64,000 nt of DNA from positions 1,178,001 to 1,242,000 of the forward strand of contig NZ_CP117709.1 in the NCBI RefSeq assembly GCF_028622875.1. Reading direction: 5' to 3'. The translations under genes and the position numbers were made by a program. The DNA is from Streptomyces sp. MMBL 11-1 (GTDB lineage Bacteria; Actinomycetota; Actinomycetes; Streptomycetales; Streptomycetaceae). The notes below the pieces were generated by a model. It did no database searches and was not told the DNA's origin. It saw nothing but the letters and a program-made list of their open reading frames with translations. This document shows, piece after piece, positions 42,883-51,602 of this stretch. Numbering within the stretch: position 1 is the stretch's first letter; each line of letters starts with the position of its first letter.

Positions 42883-44586
42883 CTAACGGGGGGAACGCAG
42901 TTCCCGCCTGAGGATCTTCCCACTCGCCGTCTTCGGCAGCTCGGCCAGGATCTCCACCTCGCGCGGATACTTGTACGCGGCGAGCCGTTCCTCGCAGTAC
43001 GCGCTCAGCTCGCCGGCCTCCACGGAGGCCCCCGGACGCAGGCTCACGTACGCCCGGACCGTCTCCCCCCGGTACGCGTCGGGCACGCCCACGACGGCCG
43101 CCTCGCGCACCGCCGGGTGGGTGTGGAGGACGTCCTCCACCTCGCGCGGCCACACCTTGAACCCGGAAGCGTTGATCATGTCCTTCTTGCGGTCGACGAC
43201 GTACAGCCAGCCCGCCGTGTCCATGAATCCGATGTCGCCGGTGCGCAGCTCGCCGTCCGGGAAGGCGGCGGCCGTGGCCTCGGGGAGGTTCCAGTAGCCG
43301 GGGACGACCTGGGGGCCGCGCACCGCGATCTCGCCCTGCTCCCCGAAGGGGACCTCCCGGCCCGCCCCGTCGAGGATCCGTACGAAGGTGTCGGGGCCGG
43401 GGACGCCGACGGAGAGGACGCCGGAGACCGGGTCGACGGGGGCCTCGTGCTCGGGCGGGACCGCGGCGCAGGGAGCGGTGCACTCGGTGAGTCCGTAGCC
43501 GTTGCGGAGGTACGGGCCGAAGCCCGCGCGGAACCTCTCCACGAGCGCGGGCGGCAGGGGCGCGCCGCCGGAGGAGATCACCCGGAACGAGGCGAAGTGG
43601 TCGGGGGTGGCGTCCGGATGCGCGGCCAGCGCCATGAAGGCGGTGGACGGGCCGACGGTGTAGGCGGGGCGGTGGGCGGCGAACGCCTCCAGGACGACGC
43701 CCGCCTCGAAGCGGTAGGCCAGCACGAGGGTGCCCGCGTTGGCGACGCAGGCGGCGAACTGGCAGACCATGCCGGTGATGTGGAAGAGCGGGGCGAGCGC
43801 GAAGTAGGCGGAGCCCTCGGCGATCGGATGGCCGGTGCGCTGGCGTTCGGCGTTGACCATGATGTTGCCGTGGGAGTTCATCGCGCCCTTGGGGGCGCCG
43901 CTCGTCCCGGAGGTGTAGCTGATCAGCGCCGTGCCGGCGGCGGTGAGCTCCCGGCCTTCCGGGGCCGGGTTCCCGGCGCGGGCCGCGGTGAGCAGGTCGT
44001 CCGCGAAGTCGTCGGGGCCGGGGGCCGGGAGCCGCTCGAAGCCGAGGACACGGGGGTCGTTCACGCTCTGGAGGTCCAGCTCGCAGGCGGTGAGGGCGAC
44101 GGCGAGGTGCGGGGCCGCCGCCGCGGTGTCCCGCAGATACCCCTCCCACGCCCGGTCCGAGCAGATCAGCGCGGTGACCTGGGCGTCCGCGAGGACATGG
44201 CCGACCTCACCGGACTTGTACATCGGGTTGAGCGGTACGACGACGGCCCCCGCCTTCCACGCGCCGAGGAGCGCGAGGACGAAGTGCGGGGTGTTCTGGA
44301 GCATGATCGCGACCCGGTCGCCGCGGCGCAGCCCCCGGGCGGCGAGGTGTCCGGCCACCGAGTCGGACAGCTCGTCGGTCTCGCGGTAGCTCAGGCGGCC
44401 GTCGAAGTAGGCCAGGGCCGGGCGGTCGGGCGCGCGGTCGGCGGCGGCCCGGAAGGCGTGCAGCGCGGTCGCGGGCGGGGTGACGGGGGCGCGCTGGGCG
44501 TCGCTGAGCAGGGCGAGCCATGGCCGGGCCGCGTAGATCGAGCCCTCGGGGCCCGGGGTGGCGGGGTCCGGGGTCGGGTCGTTCAC
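42883..44586 (-). CDS. AMP-dependent acyl-CoA ligase
   Basis: 567 residues of the ANL superfamily. Motifs: ALISYTSGTSGAPKGAMNSH (P-loop A3), GYGLTECTAP (A5), ELRTGDIGFMD (A7), VVDRKKDMINASGFKVWP (A8, hinge) and PKTASGKILRREL with the catalytic Lys (A10). It activates a fatty or other carboxylic acid to its CoA thioester. GTG at 44586 overlaps the SDR stop by four bases (GTGA), with GGGAGG 11 bases before. Exact acid unknown; the acyl-CoA dehydrogenases nearby suggest a fatty acid. Confidence 0.9.
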   Translation of the reverse strand: MNDPTPDPATPGPEGSIYAARPWLALLSDAQRAPVTPPATALHAFRAAADRAPDRPALAYFDGRLSYRETDELSDSVAGHLAARGLRRGDRVAIMLQNTPHFVLALLGAWKAGAVVVPLNPMYKSGEVGHVLADAQVTALICSDRAWEGYLRDTAAAAPHLAVALTACELDLQSVNDPRVLGFERLPAPGPDDFADDLLTAARAGNPAPEGRELTAAGTALISYTSGTSGAPKGAMNSHGNIMVNAERQRTGHPIAEGSAYFALAPLFHITGMVCQFAACVANAGTLVLAYRFEAGVVLEAFAAHRPAYTVGPSTAFMALAAHPDATPDHFASFRVISSGGAPLPPALVERFRAGFGPYLRNGYGLTECTAPCAAVPPEHEAPVDPVSGVLSVGVPGPDTFVRILDGAGREVPFGEQGEIAVRGPQVVPGYWNLPEATAAAFPDGELRTGDIGFMDTAGWLYVVDRKKDMINASGFKVWPREVEDVLHTHPAVREAAVVGVPDAYRGETVRAYVSLRPGASVEAGELSAYCEERLAAYKYPREVEILAELPKTASGKILRRELRSPR

Positions 44587-45353
44587 GCGCCGCTCGCCTC
44601 CCACTTCCGCTGGAGGCGGTTCATGCTGCCCATCCACCGGTCGGGATCGGCGGCGCGGGCCTGGTAGTAGTCGGCGACCTCCGGGTGCGGCAGGACCAGG
44701 AAGCGGTCGGCGTCCATCGCCTCGAACAGCGCGTCGGCGACGGCGTCCGGCTCGATGGCGCCGGGTGCGAGGACCAGCTCGCCGGCCGAACCGGCGGCGG
44801 TGAGCATGTCGGTGCGCACGCCCTGCGGGCAGATCGCGTGGACCTTGATCCCGCGGTGGCGGTAGGTGAGGGAGAGCCACTCGGCGAAGGCGACCGCCCC
44901 GTGCTTGGTGACGCTGTACGGGGCCGCGCCGATCATCGTCAGGAGGCCGGCGGCGGAGGCGGTGGTGACGAAGCGGCCACCGTCGCGCTCCAGCCAGTCC
45001 GGCAGGAGGGCCCTGGCCGCGCGGACGTGGGCCATCACGTTGACGTCCCAGGCGGCGGCCCACACCTCCTCGTCGGCGAACACGTCGCCGGGCGAGGCCA
45101 GGCCCGCGTTGGCGCAGTAGACGTCCACCGTGCCGTCCAGCGCCTCGCGGGCCGCGGCCACGATGTCCGAGGCGTCCCCGGCGACGGCGAAGCCGCCGAT
45201 CTCCTTCGCGAGCGGTTCGATCCGGGCGAGGTCGAGGTCGTTGACGACGACCCGCGCGCCCCCGGCCGCGAACCTGCGGGCCAGGGCGGCGCCGATGCCG
45301 CCCCCGGCCCCTGTGACCACTACGCCGGCGCCCTGCACCGTACCCATCGTCAT
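44583..45353 (-). CDS. Short-chain dehydrogenase/reductase
   Basis: 256 residues. Cofactor motif TGAGGGIGAALARRF, strand end NDLD (NAD-preferring acidic residue), CANAG, and the catalytic Ser-Tyr-Lys set in TTASAAG and APYSVTKHG. It likely oxidises a hydroxyacyl or steroid-like alcohol. First gene of the SDR-ligase-tetR transcript; start ATG at 45353 after AGGAAGGGCGGG, with a second ATG at 45347. Its promoter carries the shared CATACCGACCGGT dyad. Confidence 0.9.
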   Translation of the reverse strand: MTMGTVQGAGVVVTGAGGGIGAALARRFAAGGARVVVNDLDLARIEPLAKEIGGFAVAGDASDIVAAAREALDGTVDVYCANAGLASPGDVFADEEVWAAAWDVNVMAHVRAARALLPDWLERDGGRFVTTASAAGLLTMIGAAPYSVTKHGAVAFAEWLSLTYRHRGIKVHAICPQGVRTDMLTAAGSAGELVLAPGAIEPDAVADALFEAMDADRFLVLPHPEVADYYQARAADPDRWMGSMNRLQRKWEASGA

Positions 45354-45387
45354 CCCGCCCTTCCTCTCCGGCTGCATCGGCAGACTA

Positions 45388-45400
45388 ACCGGTCGGTATG
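45388..45400. promoter_or_regulatory. TetR-type operator of the SDR-ligase-tetR operon
   Basis: ACCGGTCGGTATG on the plus strand is the complement of CATACCGACCGGT, and contains the dyad ACCG-GT-CGGT. It lies 34 bases before the SDR start, in the divergent gap shared with the muramidase gene. Confidence 0.6.
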
Positions 45401-45554
45401 TGATCCGGGAAGGGTCGGGAGCGGGCCGGAGGGCGCCCGTACGGACCCCGGGGGCCGGCCGGGGGAATCGGCTCGGTCCAGGTCGTTCCGCGCGGCCCCG
45501 GCCCGCGCTAGCGTGCGTGGCCATGACAGTCGGCGCGATCATGGAGGTAGCGGA

Positions 45555-46835
45555 ATGAGCCTGTCCCGACGTGGTGTGCTGGCCGCGGGAGGCGCCGTGG
45601 GAGCGCTCGCGGCGACAGCGGCCGGCATGGGTCCCGCCGCGGCGTCGGCCGCCCCAGGGCGCGGCTCCGGGCGGGGACGCGGCCGGGTGCTCACCGGTTT
45701 CGACCGGCTGGCGGCCGACGGCTACCGGATGCTGCGGGGCCAGAAGGTCGGGATCGTCACCAACCCGACCGGCGTCACGGCCGACGTCCGGCACATCGTC
45801 GACGTGATGCACCCGGACGCGCGGGTGGACCTGACCGCCGTCTTCGGGCCCGAGCACGGGTTCCGGGGGACCGCGCAGGCGGGCGGCTCCGAGGGCCGCT
45901 ACGACGACCCGGCGACCGGGCTGCCGGTCTACGACACGTACCTCAAGAGCGGGCAGCCGCTCGCGGACATCTTCACCGCCTCGGGCGTGGACACGGTCCT
46001 GTTCGACATCCAGGACGCGGGTGCGCGCTTCTACACGTACATCTGGACCCTGTACGACTGCATGGAGGCGGCGGCGCTCGCGGGCAAGCGCCTCGTCGTG
46101 CTGGACCGGCCGAACCCGGTGACCGGGCGGGCGGCGCTCGGGCCGGTGCTGGACCCGGCGTTCGGCACGTTCGTCGGCCGCCGGGAGATCGCCCAGGCGC
46201 ACGGGATGACGGTGGCGGAGCTGGCGTTGTTCTTCAACGCGGAGTTCCTGCACGAGAATCCGGTGCGGCTCGACGTCGTGACGATGTCGGGGTGGCGGCG
46301 CTCGGACTTCTTCGACGGGACCGGGCTGCCGTGGGTGCCGCCGAGCCCGAACATGCCGACGCCCGAGACGGCTCTCGTCTACTCCGGGACCTGCCTGTTC
46401 GAGGGCACGAACCTCTCCGAGGGCCGCGGCACGACGCGCCCCTTCGAGCTGCTGGGCGCGGAGGGCGTCGACCACCGCTGGGCGGCCGCGGCGAACGCCC
46501 TGGAGCTGCCGGGGGTGGCCTTCCGGGAGGCGTATTTCGCGCCGGTGTTCTCCAAGTTCGCGGGGAAGACGGTGGGCGGGGTGCAGGTGCACGTCCAGGA
46601 CCGGGAGGTCTTCGACCCGGTCCGCACCGGGATCGCCCTGCTGGTGACGGCGAAGCAGAGCTGGAGCGGCTTCGCCTGGCGGCCGGACAACTGGATCGAC
46701 AAGCTCACCGGGAACACCCGGGTCCGCACGATGATCGACGCGGGCGCGGACACCGACACGGTGGTACGGGCGTGGCAGCGGGACCTGTCGGCGTTCCGGG
46801 CGAAGCGGCGGAGGTATCTGCGGTACGGCGGGTAG
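45555..46835 (+). CDS. namZ: Exported exo-beta-N-acetylmuramidase NamZ type (DUF1343, GH171)
   Basis: 426 residues with a Tat-type signal (LSRRGVLAAGG, cut near ASA-APG). The DUF1343 core is clear: VGIVTNPTGVTADVRHIVD, AVFGPEHGFRG, DTVLFDIQDAGARFYTYIWT, VVLDRPNPV and GTCLFEGTNLSEGRGTTRPF. The Bacillus subtilis relative NamZ removes terminal N-acetylmuramic acid from peptidoglycan fragments, so a role in wall recycling fits. ATG at 45555 follows GGAGG. Stands alone between a divergent SDR and a converging acetyltransferase. Confidence 0.87.
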   Translation: MSLSRRGVLAAGGAVGALAATAAGMGPAAASAAPGRGSGRGRGRVLTGFDRLAADGYRMLRGQKVGIVTNPTGVTADVRHIVDVMHPDARVDLTAVFGPEHGFRGTAQAGGSEGRYDDPATGLPVYDTYLKSGQPLADIFTASGVDTVLFDIQDAGARFYTYIWTLYDCMEAAALAGKRLVVLDRPNPVTGRAALGPVLDPAFGTFVGRREIAQAHGMTVAELALFFNAEFLHENPVRLDVVTMSGWRRSDFFDGTGLPWVPPSPNMPTPETALVYSGTCLFEGTNLSEGRGTTRPFELLGAEGVDHRWAAAANALELPGVAFREAYFAPVFSKFAGKTVGGVQVHVQDREVFDPVRTGIALLVTAKQSWSGFAWRPDNWIDKLTGNTRVRTMIDAGADTDTVVRAWQRDLSAFRAKRRRYLRYGG

Positions 46836-46871
46836 CGCGGGCGTGCCGGACCCGGCCGGCCGGTGGGCGGT

Positions 46872-47354
46872 TCAGCCGGTCAGGTCCAGGTCGCCGAGGT
46901 ATTCGCCGTCGTCGGTGAGGCCCCGCTTGCGGTAGCCGAGGCGGAGGTAGAACTCCTCGGGACCGCCCTCGCCGGGCTTCCAGGTCACGGTCGAGACCGA
47001 CCCGCCCCGCCGGCGGATCTCCTCGTTCACCGCCCCCACGGCGAACCGCCCGTAGCCCCGGCCCTGCTCGTCGGCGGCGACGGCGAGCCGCCAGAGCCCG
47101 GAGCGGGGCGGGGCGTCCGGCACCCCGGCGTCGAAGTCGAACGGCAGGTCGAAGTAGGCCATCACGAAGCCGACGATGCGCTCGCCGTCACGGATGAGCC
47201 GGGGCCAGGCGATGTCGGGATGCACATAGGCCTCGGCCAGGGACCGCGCGACCGGGGCGACGAACGCGCGCTGCGCGGGCGCGACCTCCAGCCGGCAGGC
47301 GTCGAGCACCGTGTCGGGGGTGACCTTTTCCAGGCGCGGGTGAGCTGGTGTCAT
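46872..47354 (-). CDS. GNAT-family N-acetyltransferase
   Basis: 160 residues. The acetyl-CoA binding part LWRLAVAADEQGRGYGRFAVGAV matches the GNAT motif A (Q/RxxGxG/A), and RDGERIVGFVMAYFDLP is the preceding strand. The acetyl acceptor is unknown; the arrangement is like small-molecule or antibiotic acetyltransferases. ATG at 47354; the frame further upstream has no start site support. Converges on the muramidase gene and diverges from the zinc-ribbon gene. Confidence 0.85.
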   Translation of the reverse strand: MTPAHPRLEKVTPDTVLDACRLEVAPAQRAFVAPVARSLAEAYVHPDIAWPRLIRDGERIVGFVMAYFDLPFDFDAGVPDAPPRSGLWRLAVAADEQGRGYGRFAVGAVNEEIRRRGGSVSTVTWKPGEGGPEEFYLRLGYRKRGLTDDGEYLGDLDLTG

Positions 47355-47588
47355 GAGCGAACCCAACCGCACACGACCGCGCCTCCGCCATCGGGTTTCG
47401 AGCGCGCCGGCGAGGCCGCACGCCCCCGCACCCCCCGTCCGCGCGCCGCTCCGCTTCCGTCCGGGGCACCCCCTCCCACATGCGGAGTCTCGGCCAATGG
47501 ACGGATCCCACCTTTCGATGGAGCCGGAACGGGCAGACGTACGTCCATTCCATGGCGTCCAAGGACGAGCGACGGAGGTGGCGATGTC

Positions 47589-48203
47589 ATGGCCGGTTTC
47601 CGGAGTCTTGCGAGACAGGTCCGCGATCCGATGGGTGATCTGGCCCTGCGGCGGTATTCGCTGCGCAAGTGTTTGGAGAGGTTCGCCCCGTACGGGCACC
47701 GGGCGACCTGGGACCACCTGTGCGCCCGGCACGGGATCGACCCCGAGGACCGGGCGCCCGATCCGGCCCGTCTGACGGGCGCGCTGGACGAGCTGGAGGA
47801 GGCGCGGGCCGTCTGGCTCGCGTACGAGGCGGGCTTCGCCGAGCGGCGGCGGCGCGAGAAGCACGCGGGGCTGCGGCGGCCCGGTGCGTTCGACGACTGG
47901 CACCGCCGCACCTGGGGCGGTCACGGGGTCGCTCGCTGTTGCGACCCGGGCGTCCACCCCACCGAGCCGCTCGCCGAGGTCCTGCGCCGTCTGATCGCGG
48001 CTCTGGGCACCGGCCCCGGCTCCGCCTGTCCGGTCTGCGCGGGCACGGGCATCGAGTGGCGGCAGGAGCGGGGCGAGGCGCCGTGGGCGGGCCCGGTGTG
48101 CACGGGCTGCGGGATCACGGTGCCGCAGCCCGCCCTGACCGACCGCACGCTGGCCAGGGCCCGGCTGCCACGGCACCGGGCCCCGGCCGCGGCGGCGGCG
48201 TGA
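47589..48203 (+). CDS. Hypothetical protein with C-terminal zinc-ribbon
   Basis: 204 residues; no named family recognised. The N-terminal ~130 residues are basic and helical (RKCLERFAPYGHRATWDHLCARHGI, ARAVWLAYEAGFAERRRREK). The C-terminus has two Cys pairs, CPVCAGTG and CTGCGITVP, which look like a zinc ribbon, with an earlier RCCDPGVHP. ATG at 47589 has GGAGG about 11 bases upstream. It converges on soxR with 22 bases between. A conserved Streptomyces protein by my impression of the locus. Confidence 0.7.
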   Translation: MAGFRSLARQVRDPMGDLALRRYSLRKCLERFAPYGHRATWDHLCARHGIDPEDRAPDPARLTGALDELEEARAVWLAYEAGFAERRRREKHAGLRRPGAFDDWHRRTWGGHGVARCCDPGVHPTEPLAEVLRRLIAALGTGPGSACPVCAGTGIEWRQERGEAPWAGPVCTGCGITVPQPALTDRTLARARLPRHRAPAAAAA

Positions 48204-48225
48204 GCCTCGCTCCCGCCCCGGGGAT

Positions 48226-48702
48226 CTACGTGCGGGTGGGCGGCTTCCGGCCCTCGGGCATCAGACGGGAACCGGTGATCCGTTCGCCCACTATGTCGTC
48301 GGGGTTGGACAGCACACAGGTCTCCAGCGACAGACAGCCGCACCCGATGCAGTCGGTCAGATGGTCGCGCAAGCGGTGCAACTGCCTGATGCGCTCGTCC
48401 AGTTCCTTGCGCCAGACGCCGGAGAGCCGGGCCCAGTCCTCGCGGTTGGGCGTGCGCTCCTCGGGCAGTTCGGCGAGCGCCTCCCGGATCGTGACCAGCG
48501 GGATGCCGACGCGTTGGGCCGCCCGGACGAAGGCGACCCGGCGCAGGGCGTCGCGTGAGTAGCGGCGCTGGTTGCCGCTGGTGCGGGTGGAGCTGATCAG
48601 GCCTTTGGACTCGTAGAAGTGCAGGGCCGAGACGGCCGCGCCGCTCCGGGCCGCGAGCTGGCCGACCGAGAGTTCGTGGAGTGTCTGTGGAATCTGGGGC
48701 AC
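48226..48702 (-). CDS. soxR: Redox-sensing MerR-family regulator SoxR
   Basis: 158 residues. MerR-type DNA-binding head ([26 protein letters not shown], then [23 protein letters not shown]), dimer helix, and the [2Fe-2S] ligands in [12 protein letters not shown]. In Streptomyces SoxR senses redox-active secondary metabolites such as the organism's own pigments and switches on export and quinone-reducing genes. GTG start at 48702; a TAGATT box ends 6 bases before it, so the transcript may start at or near the GTG (leaderless), which I cannot prove. Divergent from maoC. Confidence 0.94.
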   Translation of the reverse strand: MPQIPQTLHELSVGQLAARSGAAVSALHFYESKGLISSTRTSGNQRRYSRDALRRVAFVRAAQRVGIPLVTIREALAELPEERTPNREDWARLSGVWRKELDERIRQLHRLRDHLTDCIGCGCLSLETCVLSNPDDIVGERITGSRLMPEGRKPPTRT

Positions 48703-48753
48703 CCGTCGAATCTACTGCCATGTCGTTGACAGGAACGCCTCCGCACAACGATG

Positions 48754-48769
48754 CTGAGCAAGCGCTTAG
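48754..48769. promoter_or_regulatory. TetR-type operator at the maoC promoter
   Basis: CTGAGCAAGCGCTTAG, a dyad of the form CTnAGCnnnnGCTnAG. An identical 16-mer is at 49949. A TTGACA at 48726-48731 and a poor GATGCT 18 bases later would put this site over the -10 and start of transcription, as expected for a repressor. Confidence 0.7.
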
Positions 48770-48816
48770 ACATCGCGCCTGATGGTGCGCCGAGCCGGAA
48801 GGCAGGAACCGGGAAC

Positions 48817-49278
48817 ATGGCAGAGCCGAGGATCTTCACGTCCGCACAGGAGCTGCGGGACGGGGTGGGCGAGCAGCTGGGACACAGCGACTGGCTGGAG
48901 ATCGAGCAGGAGAGGGTCGACCGGTTCGCCGAGGCGACCGGCGACCACCAGTGGATCCACGTGGACCCGGAGCGGGCGAAGGACGGGCCGTTCGGCACGA
49001 CCATCGCGCACGGCTATCTGACGCTCTCGCTGCTGCCCGCGCTGGTACCGCAGGTGATGCGGGTCGAGGGCATGAAGATGGGCATCAACTACGGGACCAA
49101 CAAGGTCCGTTTCCCCTCGACCGTCCCGGTCGGCTCGCGGCTGCGGGCGACGGCGGTGCTGCGCGGCGTCGAGGAGACGGGCGGCGGCGTACAGGTCACG
49201 GCGGTCGTCACGGTCGAGCGCGAGGGCGGCGAGAAGCCGGCGTGCGTGGCCGAGTCGGTGTCCCGCTACTACTTCTGA
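48817..49278 (+). CDS. MaoC-like (R)-enoyl-CoA hydratase
   Basis: 153 residues of the hot-dog fold. The hydratase motif is clear: FAEATGDHQWIHVDPERA with the catalytic Asp/His pair, then GTTIAHGYLTLSLLPAL. It adds water to trans-2-enoyl-CoA, an acyl-CoA step that fits the surrounding genes. ATG at 48817 lies 48 bases beyond the operator. Its 3' end overlaps the 3' end of the converging tetR gene by 10 bases. Confidence 0.9.
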   Translation: MAEPRIFTSAQELRDGVGEQLGHSDWLEIEQERVDRFAEATGDHQWIHVDPERAKDGPFGTTIAHGYLTLSLLPALVPQVMRVEGMKMGINYGTNKVRFPSTVPVGSRLRATAVLRGVEETGGGVQVTAVVTVEREGGEKPACVAESVSRYYF

Positions 49279-49901
49279 AGCTGCCGGGCGCCGACCATCC
49301 GCAGGACGAGGCCGGCGTACAGTTCGCCGACCTCGTCGGGGGTACGGCTGCCTTGGGCGTTGAACCAGCGGGCGACGTCGATACAGAGGGACAGCACCGC
49401 GAGCGCGGTACCGGGGACGTCGGGGACGTCGAACTCGCCGTCCCGCACCCCTTCGCCGATGATCCGGCGCACCACCGCGTCGCTCCTGCGCCGCAGCGCG
49501 ACGATCTCGGTGCGGTGCTCCTCGCCCAGCGCGTCGAGCTCGTACTGCACGACCCGGGCGGTGGTGTGCCGCCCCGCGTGCCAGCGGACGAAGGAGCGGA
49601 CGGCCCCGGCGAGCCGTTCGGCGGCCGTACCGTCCCGCTCCGCCTCGGTGGTGAGGACGCCCAGGGCCCGCTCGTGGCCGATCTTGCTGATCCGGTGGAG
49701 CAGCTCTTCCTTGGTCTTGAAGTGGATGTAGAGCGCCGCCGGGCTCATCCCGGCCCGGCCGGCGATGTCCCGGGTGGTGGTCGCGTGGTACCCGCGCTCG
49801 GCGAAGGCGTCCACGGCGGCGACGAGGAGCCGCCTGGCGGCCTCGGGAGTGACCTCGCCCCACGGAGTGTCCTCGCCGCTCGTCTCCTCCGCCGCACACA
49901 T
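49269..49901 (-). CDS. TetR-family regulator facing maoC
   Basis: 210 residues. Helix-turn-helix: LLVAAVDAFAERGYHATTTRDIAGRAGMSPAALYIHFKTKEELL, then a helical ligand domain with VVQYELDALGEEHRTEIVALRRR and a TetR C-terminal part ending VGELYAGLVLRMVGARQL. It has the same 16-bp operator before its own start (49949) and before maoC (48754), so it very probably represses both. The ATG at 49901 follows GAGGGG. Confidence 0.88.
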   Translation of the reverse strand: MCAAEETSGEDTPWGEVTPEAARRLLVAAVDAFAERGYHATTTRDIAGRAGMSPAALYIHFKTKEELLHRISKIGHERALGVLTTEAERDGTAAERLAGAVRSFVRWHAGRHTTARVVQYELDALGEEHRTEIVALRRRSDAVVRRIIGEGVRDGEFDVPDVPGTALAVLSLCIDVARWFNAQGSRTPDEVGELYAGLVLRMVGARQLQK

Positions 49902-49948
49902 CGCCCAGGGCCCCTCTCCGTCAGCAGAACGAACACCATACCCCGAAC

Positions 49949-49964
49949 CTGAGCAAGCGCTTAG
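49949..49964. promoter_or_regulatory. TetR-type operator at the tetR promoter
   Basis: CTGAGCAAGCGCTTAG, identical to the site at 48754-48769. It lies 48 bases before the tetR start on the minus strand, the same distance as in maoC, so autoregulation is likely. Confidence 0.7.
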
Positions 49965-49989
49965 GGATGGCCCTGCCGATCGTGGCGGC

Positions 49990-50280
49990 TCAGAGCTTCT
50001 GGAAGGGGTCGTGCTCGGCGAGGATCTTCTCCAGCCGGGCCTGGTCCACCCTGCTGACGATCTGCCCGGCCTCCTGGCGGTCCCTGATCACCTTGGCGAG
50101 CGTGAAGCAGGACGTGACGAGGTAGAGCACGCCGATGGCGAGGAAACCGCGCACCCAGGCGTCGGCGTCGAGGAAGAAGATACCGAAGGCGACCGCGCCG
50201 ATCGCCACCATGAAGGAGGCGACGGCCTGCAGGTAGAAGGCGGCGGTGCTCTGCTGCTTGACCGGTGTCGTGTCATTCAT
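49990..50280 (-). CDS. YiaA/YiaB-family small membrane protein
   Basis: 96 residues with the two-helix YiaAB domain: FYLQAVASFMVAIGAVAFGIFF and WVRGFLAIGVLYLVTSCFTLAK, then a charged C-terminal tail (EAGQIVSRVDQARLEKILAEHDPF). Function of the family is unknown. The ATG at 50280 opens MNDTTPVKQQSTAAF; the upstream frame is not supported. Between a tetR gene and an acyl-CoA dehydrogenase gene on the same strand. Confidence 0.85.
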   Translation of the reverse strand: MNDTTPVKQQSTAAFYLQAVASFMVAIGAVAFGIFFLDADAWVRGFLAIGVLYLVTSCFTLAKVIRDRQEAGQIVSRVDQARLEKILAEHDPFQKL

Positions 50281-50368
50281 GGGCTCAGCATCCGCCGACG
50301 TGGCGCACGCCACATCCGCGTCCGTACTCAGGCCGGTACTCAGACACCCGTACGAGCCGGCATGCCGG

Positions 50369-51520
50369 TCAGAAGGCGGAGACGCCGGTCAGAGCGCGGC
50401 CGATGATCAGCTTCTGGATCTGGCTCGTGCCCTCGTAGAGCGTCATCACGCGGGCGTCCCGCAGCAGCTTGCCGACCGGGTACTCGTCGATGTAGCCGTA
50501 GCCGCCGAAGACCTGGAGGGCGTTGTTGGCGCAGCGGACGGCGGCCTCGGACGCGTACAGCTTGGCCTTGGAGGCGGCGGTGGCGAATTCCTGGCCCCGG
50601 TCGATCAGATCGGCGACCCGCCAGGTCAGCAGCCGGGCGGCGTCCACGTCGACGGCGATGTCGCTGAGCAGCTCCTGGACGAGTTGGTGGCGGGCGATGA
50701 CCTTGCCGAACTGTTCGCGCTCGCCGGCGTAGCGCACGGCCGCGTCCAGGGCGGCCTGCGCGATGCCCACACAGCCCGCCGCGACGGACATCCGCCCCTT
50801 GGCCAGGGCGGACATGGCGATGGAGAAGCCCTTGCCCTCGGGCCCGAGGAGGGCCCCGGCCGGTATCCGGACGTCCTGGAGGACCAGTTCGGCGGTGGCC
50901 TGGCCGCGCAGGCCGAGCTTGCCGTGGATGGTGCGGCGGGTGAGGCCGGGGGTGTCGGTGGGGACGAGGAAGACCGAGACGCCCCGGTGGCCGGGGGCGT
51001 CGCCCGTCCGCGCGAAGAGCAGCACGACATCGGCCCAGGTGCCGTTGGTGATGAACATCTTGGTGCCGTTGACGACGTAGTCACCGCCGTCGCGCACCGC
51101 CCTGGTGGCGAGGTTCCCGGCGTCCGACCCGGTGCCGGGCTCGGTGAGGCCGAAGCAGCCGATCGCCTCGCCCGCCGTCAGCCGGGGCAGCCACCGCCGC
51201 TTCTGCTCCTCGCTCCCCCAGGACACGATGGTCTTGGCCACGAGGCCGAGCGATACGGAGACGATCCCCCGCACCGAGGAGTCGCCTCGCCCCAGCTCCT
51301 CGGTGACCAGGCAGTAGGACAGGTGGTCGCCGCCGGAGCCGCCGTACTCCTCGGGCACGGTCAGGCCGAGGAAACCGAGATCCCCGAGCTTCTTCACGAT
51401 CGACTTGTCGACGTTCTCGGCGCGGTCCCACGCGACGGCATGGGGGGTGACCTCGCGGGCTACGAAGTCCCCGGCCAGCTCGCGGACGGCTTTCTGCTCC
51501 TCGCTGAGCGTCAGGTCCAT
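50369..51520 (-). CDS. Acyl-CoA dehydrogenase (short/medium-chain type)
   Basis: 383 residues, the standard length. Signatures: CFGLTEPGTGSDAGNLATRA (FAD-site motif), YVVNGTKMFITNG, and the C-terminal QVFGGYGYIDEYPVGKLLRDARVMTLYEGTSQIQ with the catalytic Glu in YEGTSQIQ. Oxidises an acyl-CoA to enoyl-CoA; could be a branched-chain or short-chain substrate. ATG at 51520 (MDLTLSEEQ). A TetR operator at 51566 lies in the 82-base gap shared with the divergent tetR gene. Confidence 0.93.
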   Translation of the reverse strand: MDLTLSEEQKAVRELAGDFVAREVTPHAVAWDRAENVDKSIVKKLGDLGFLGLTVPEEYGGSGGDHLSYCLVTEELGRGDSSVRGIVSVSLGLVAKTIVSWGSEEQKRRWLPRLTAGEAIGCFGLTEPGTGSDAGNLATRAVRDGGDYVVNGTKMFITNGTWADVVLLFARTGDAPGHRGVSVFLVPTDTPGLTRRTIHGKLGLRGQATAELVLQDVRIPAGALLGPEGKGFSIAMSALAKGRMSVAAGCVGIAQAALDAAVRYAGEREQFGKVIARHQLVQELLSDIAVDVDAARLLTWRVADLIDRGQEFATAASKAKLYASEAAVRCANNALQVFGGYGYIDEYPVGKLLRDARVMTLYEGTSQIQKLIIGRALTGVSAF

Positions 51521-51565
51521 CGTGCCCACCCACCGTCCCTCACGAGCGCCGCTCGGGCGCCCATT

Positions 51566-51583
51566 AATTAGCACTGCTAGTTT
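51566..51583. promoter_or_regulatory. TetR operator between acyl-CoA dehydrogenase and tetR
   Basis: AATTAGCACTGCTAGTTT, with the perfect inner dyad TAGCA-C-TGCTA. It matches the site at 56105 in 14 of 18 positions (AAYTAGCRCYGYTAGTTT). It lies centrally in the divergent gap, so one protein can act on both promoters. Confidence 0.65.
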
Positions 51584-51602
51584 CTGGTTCGCAGGCCCTA
51601 CT

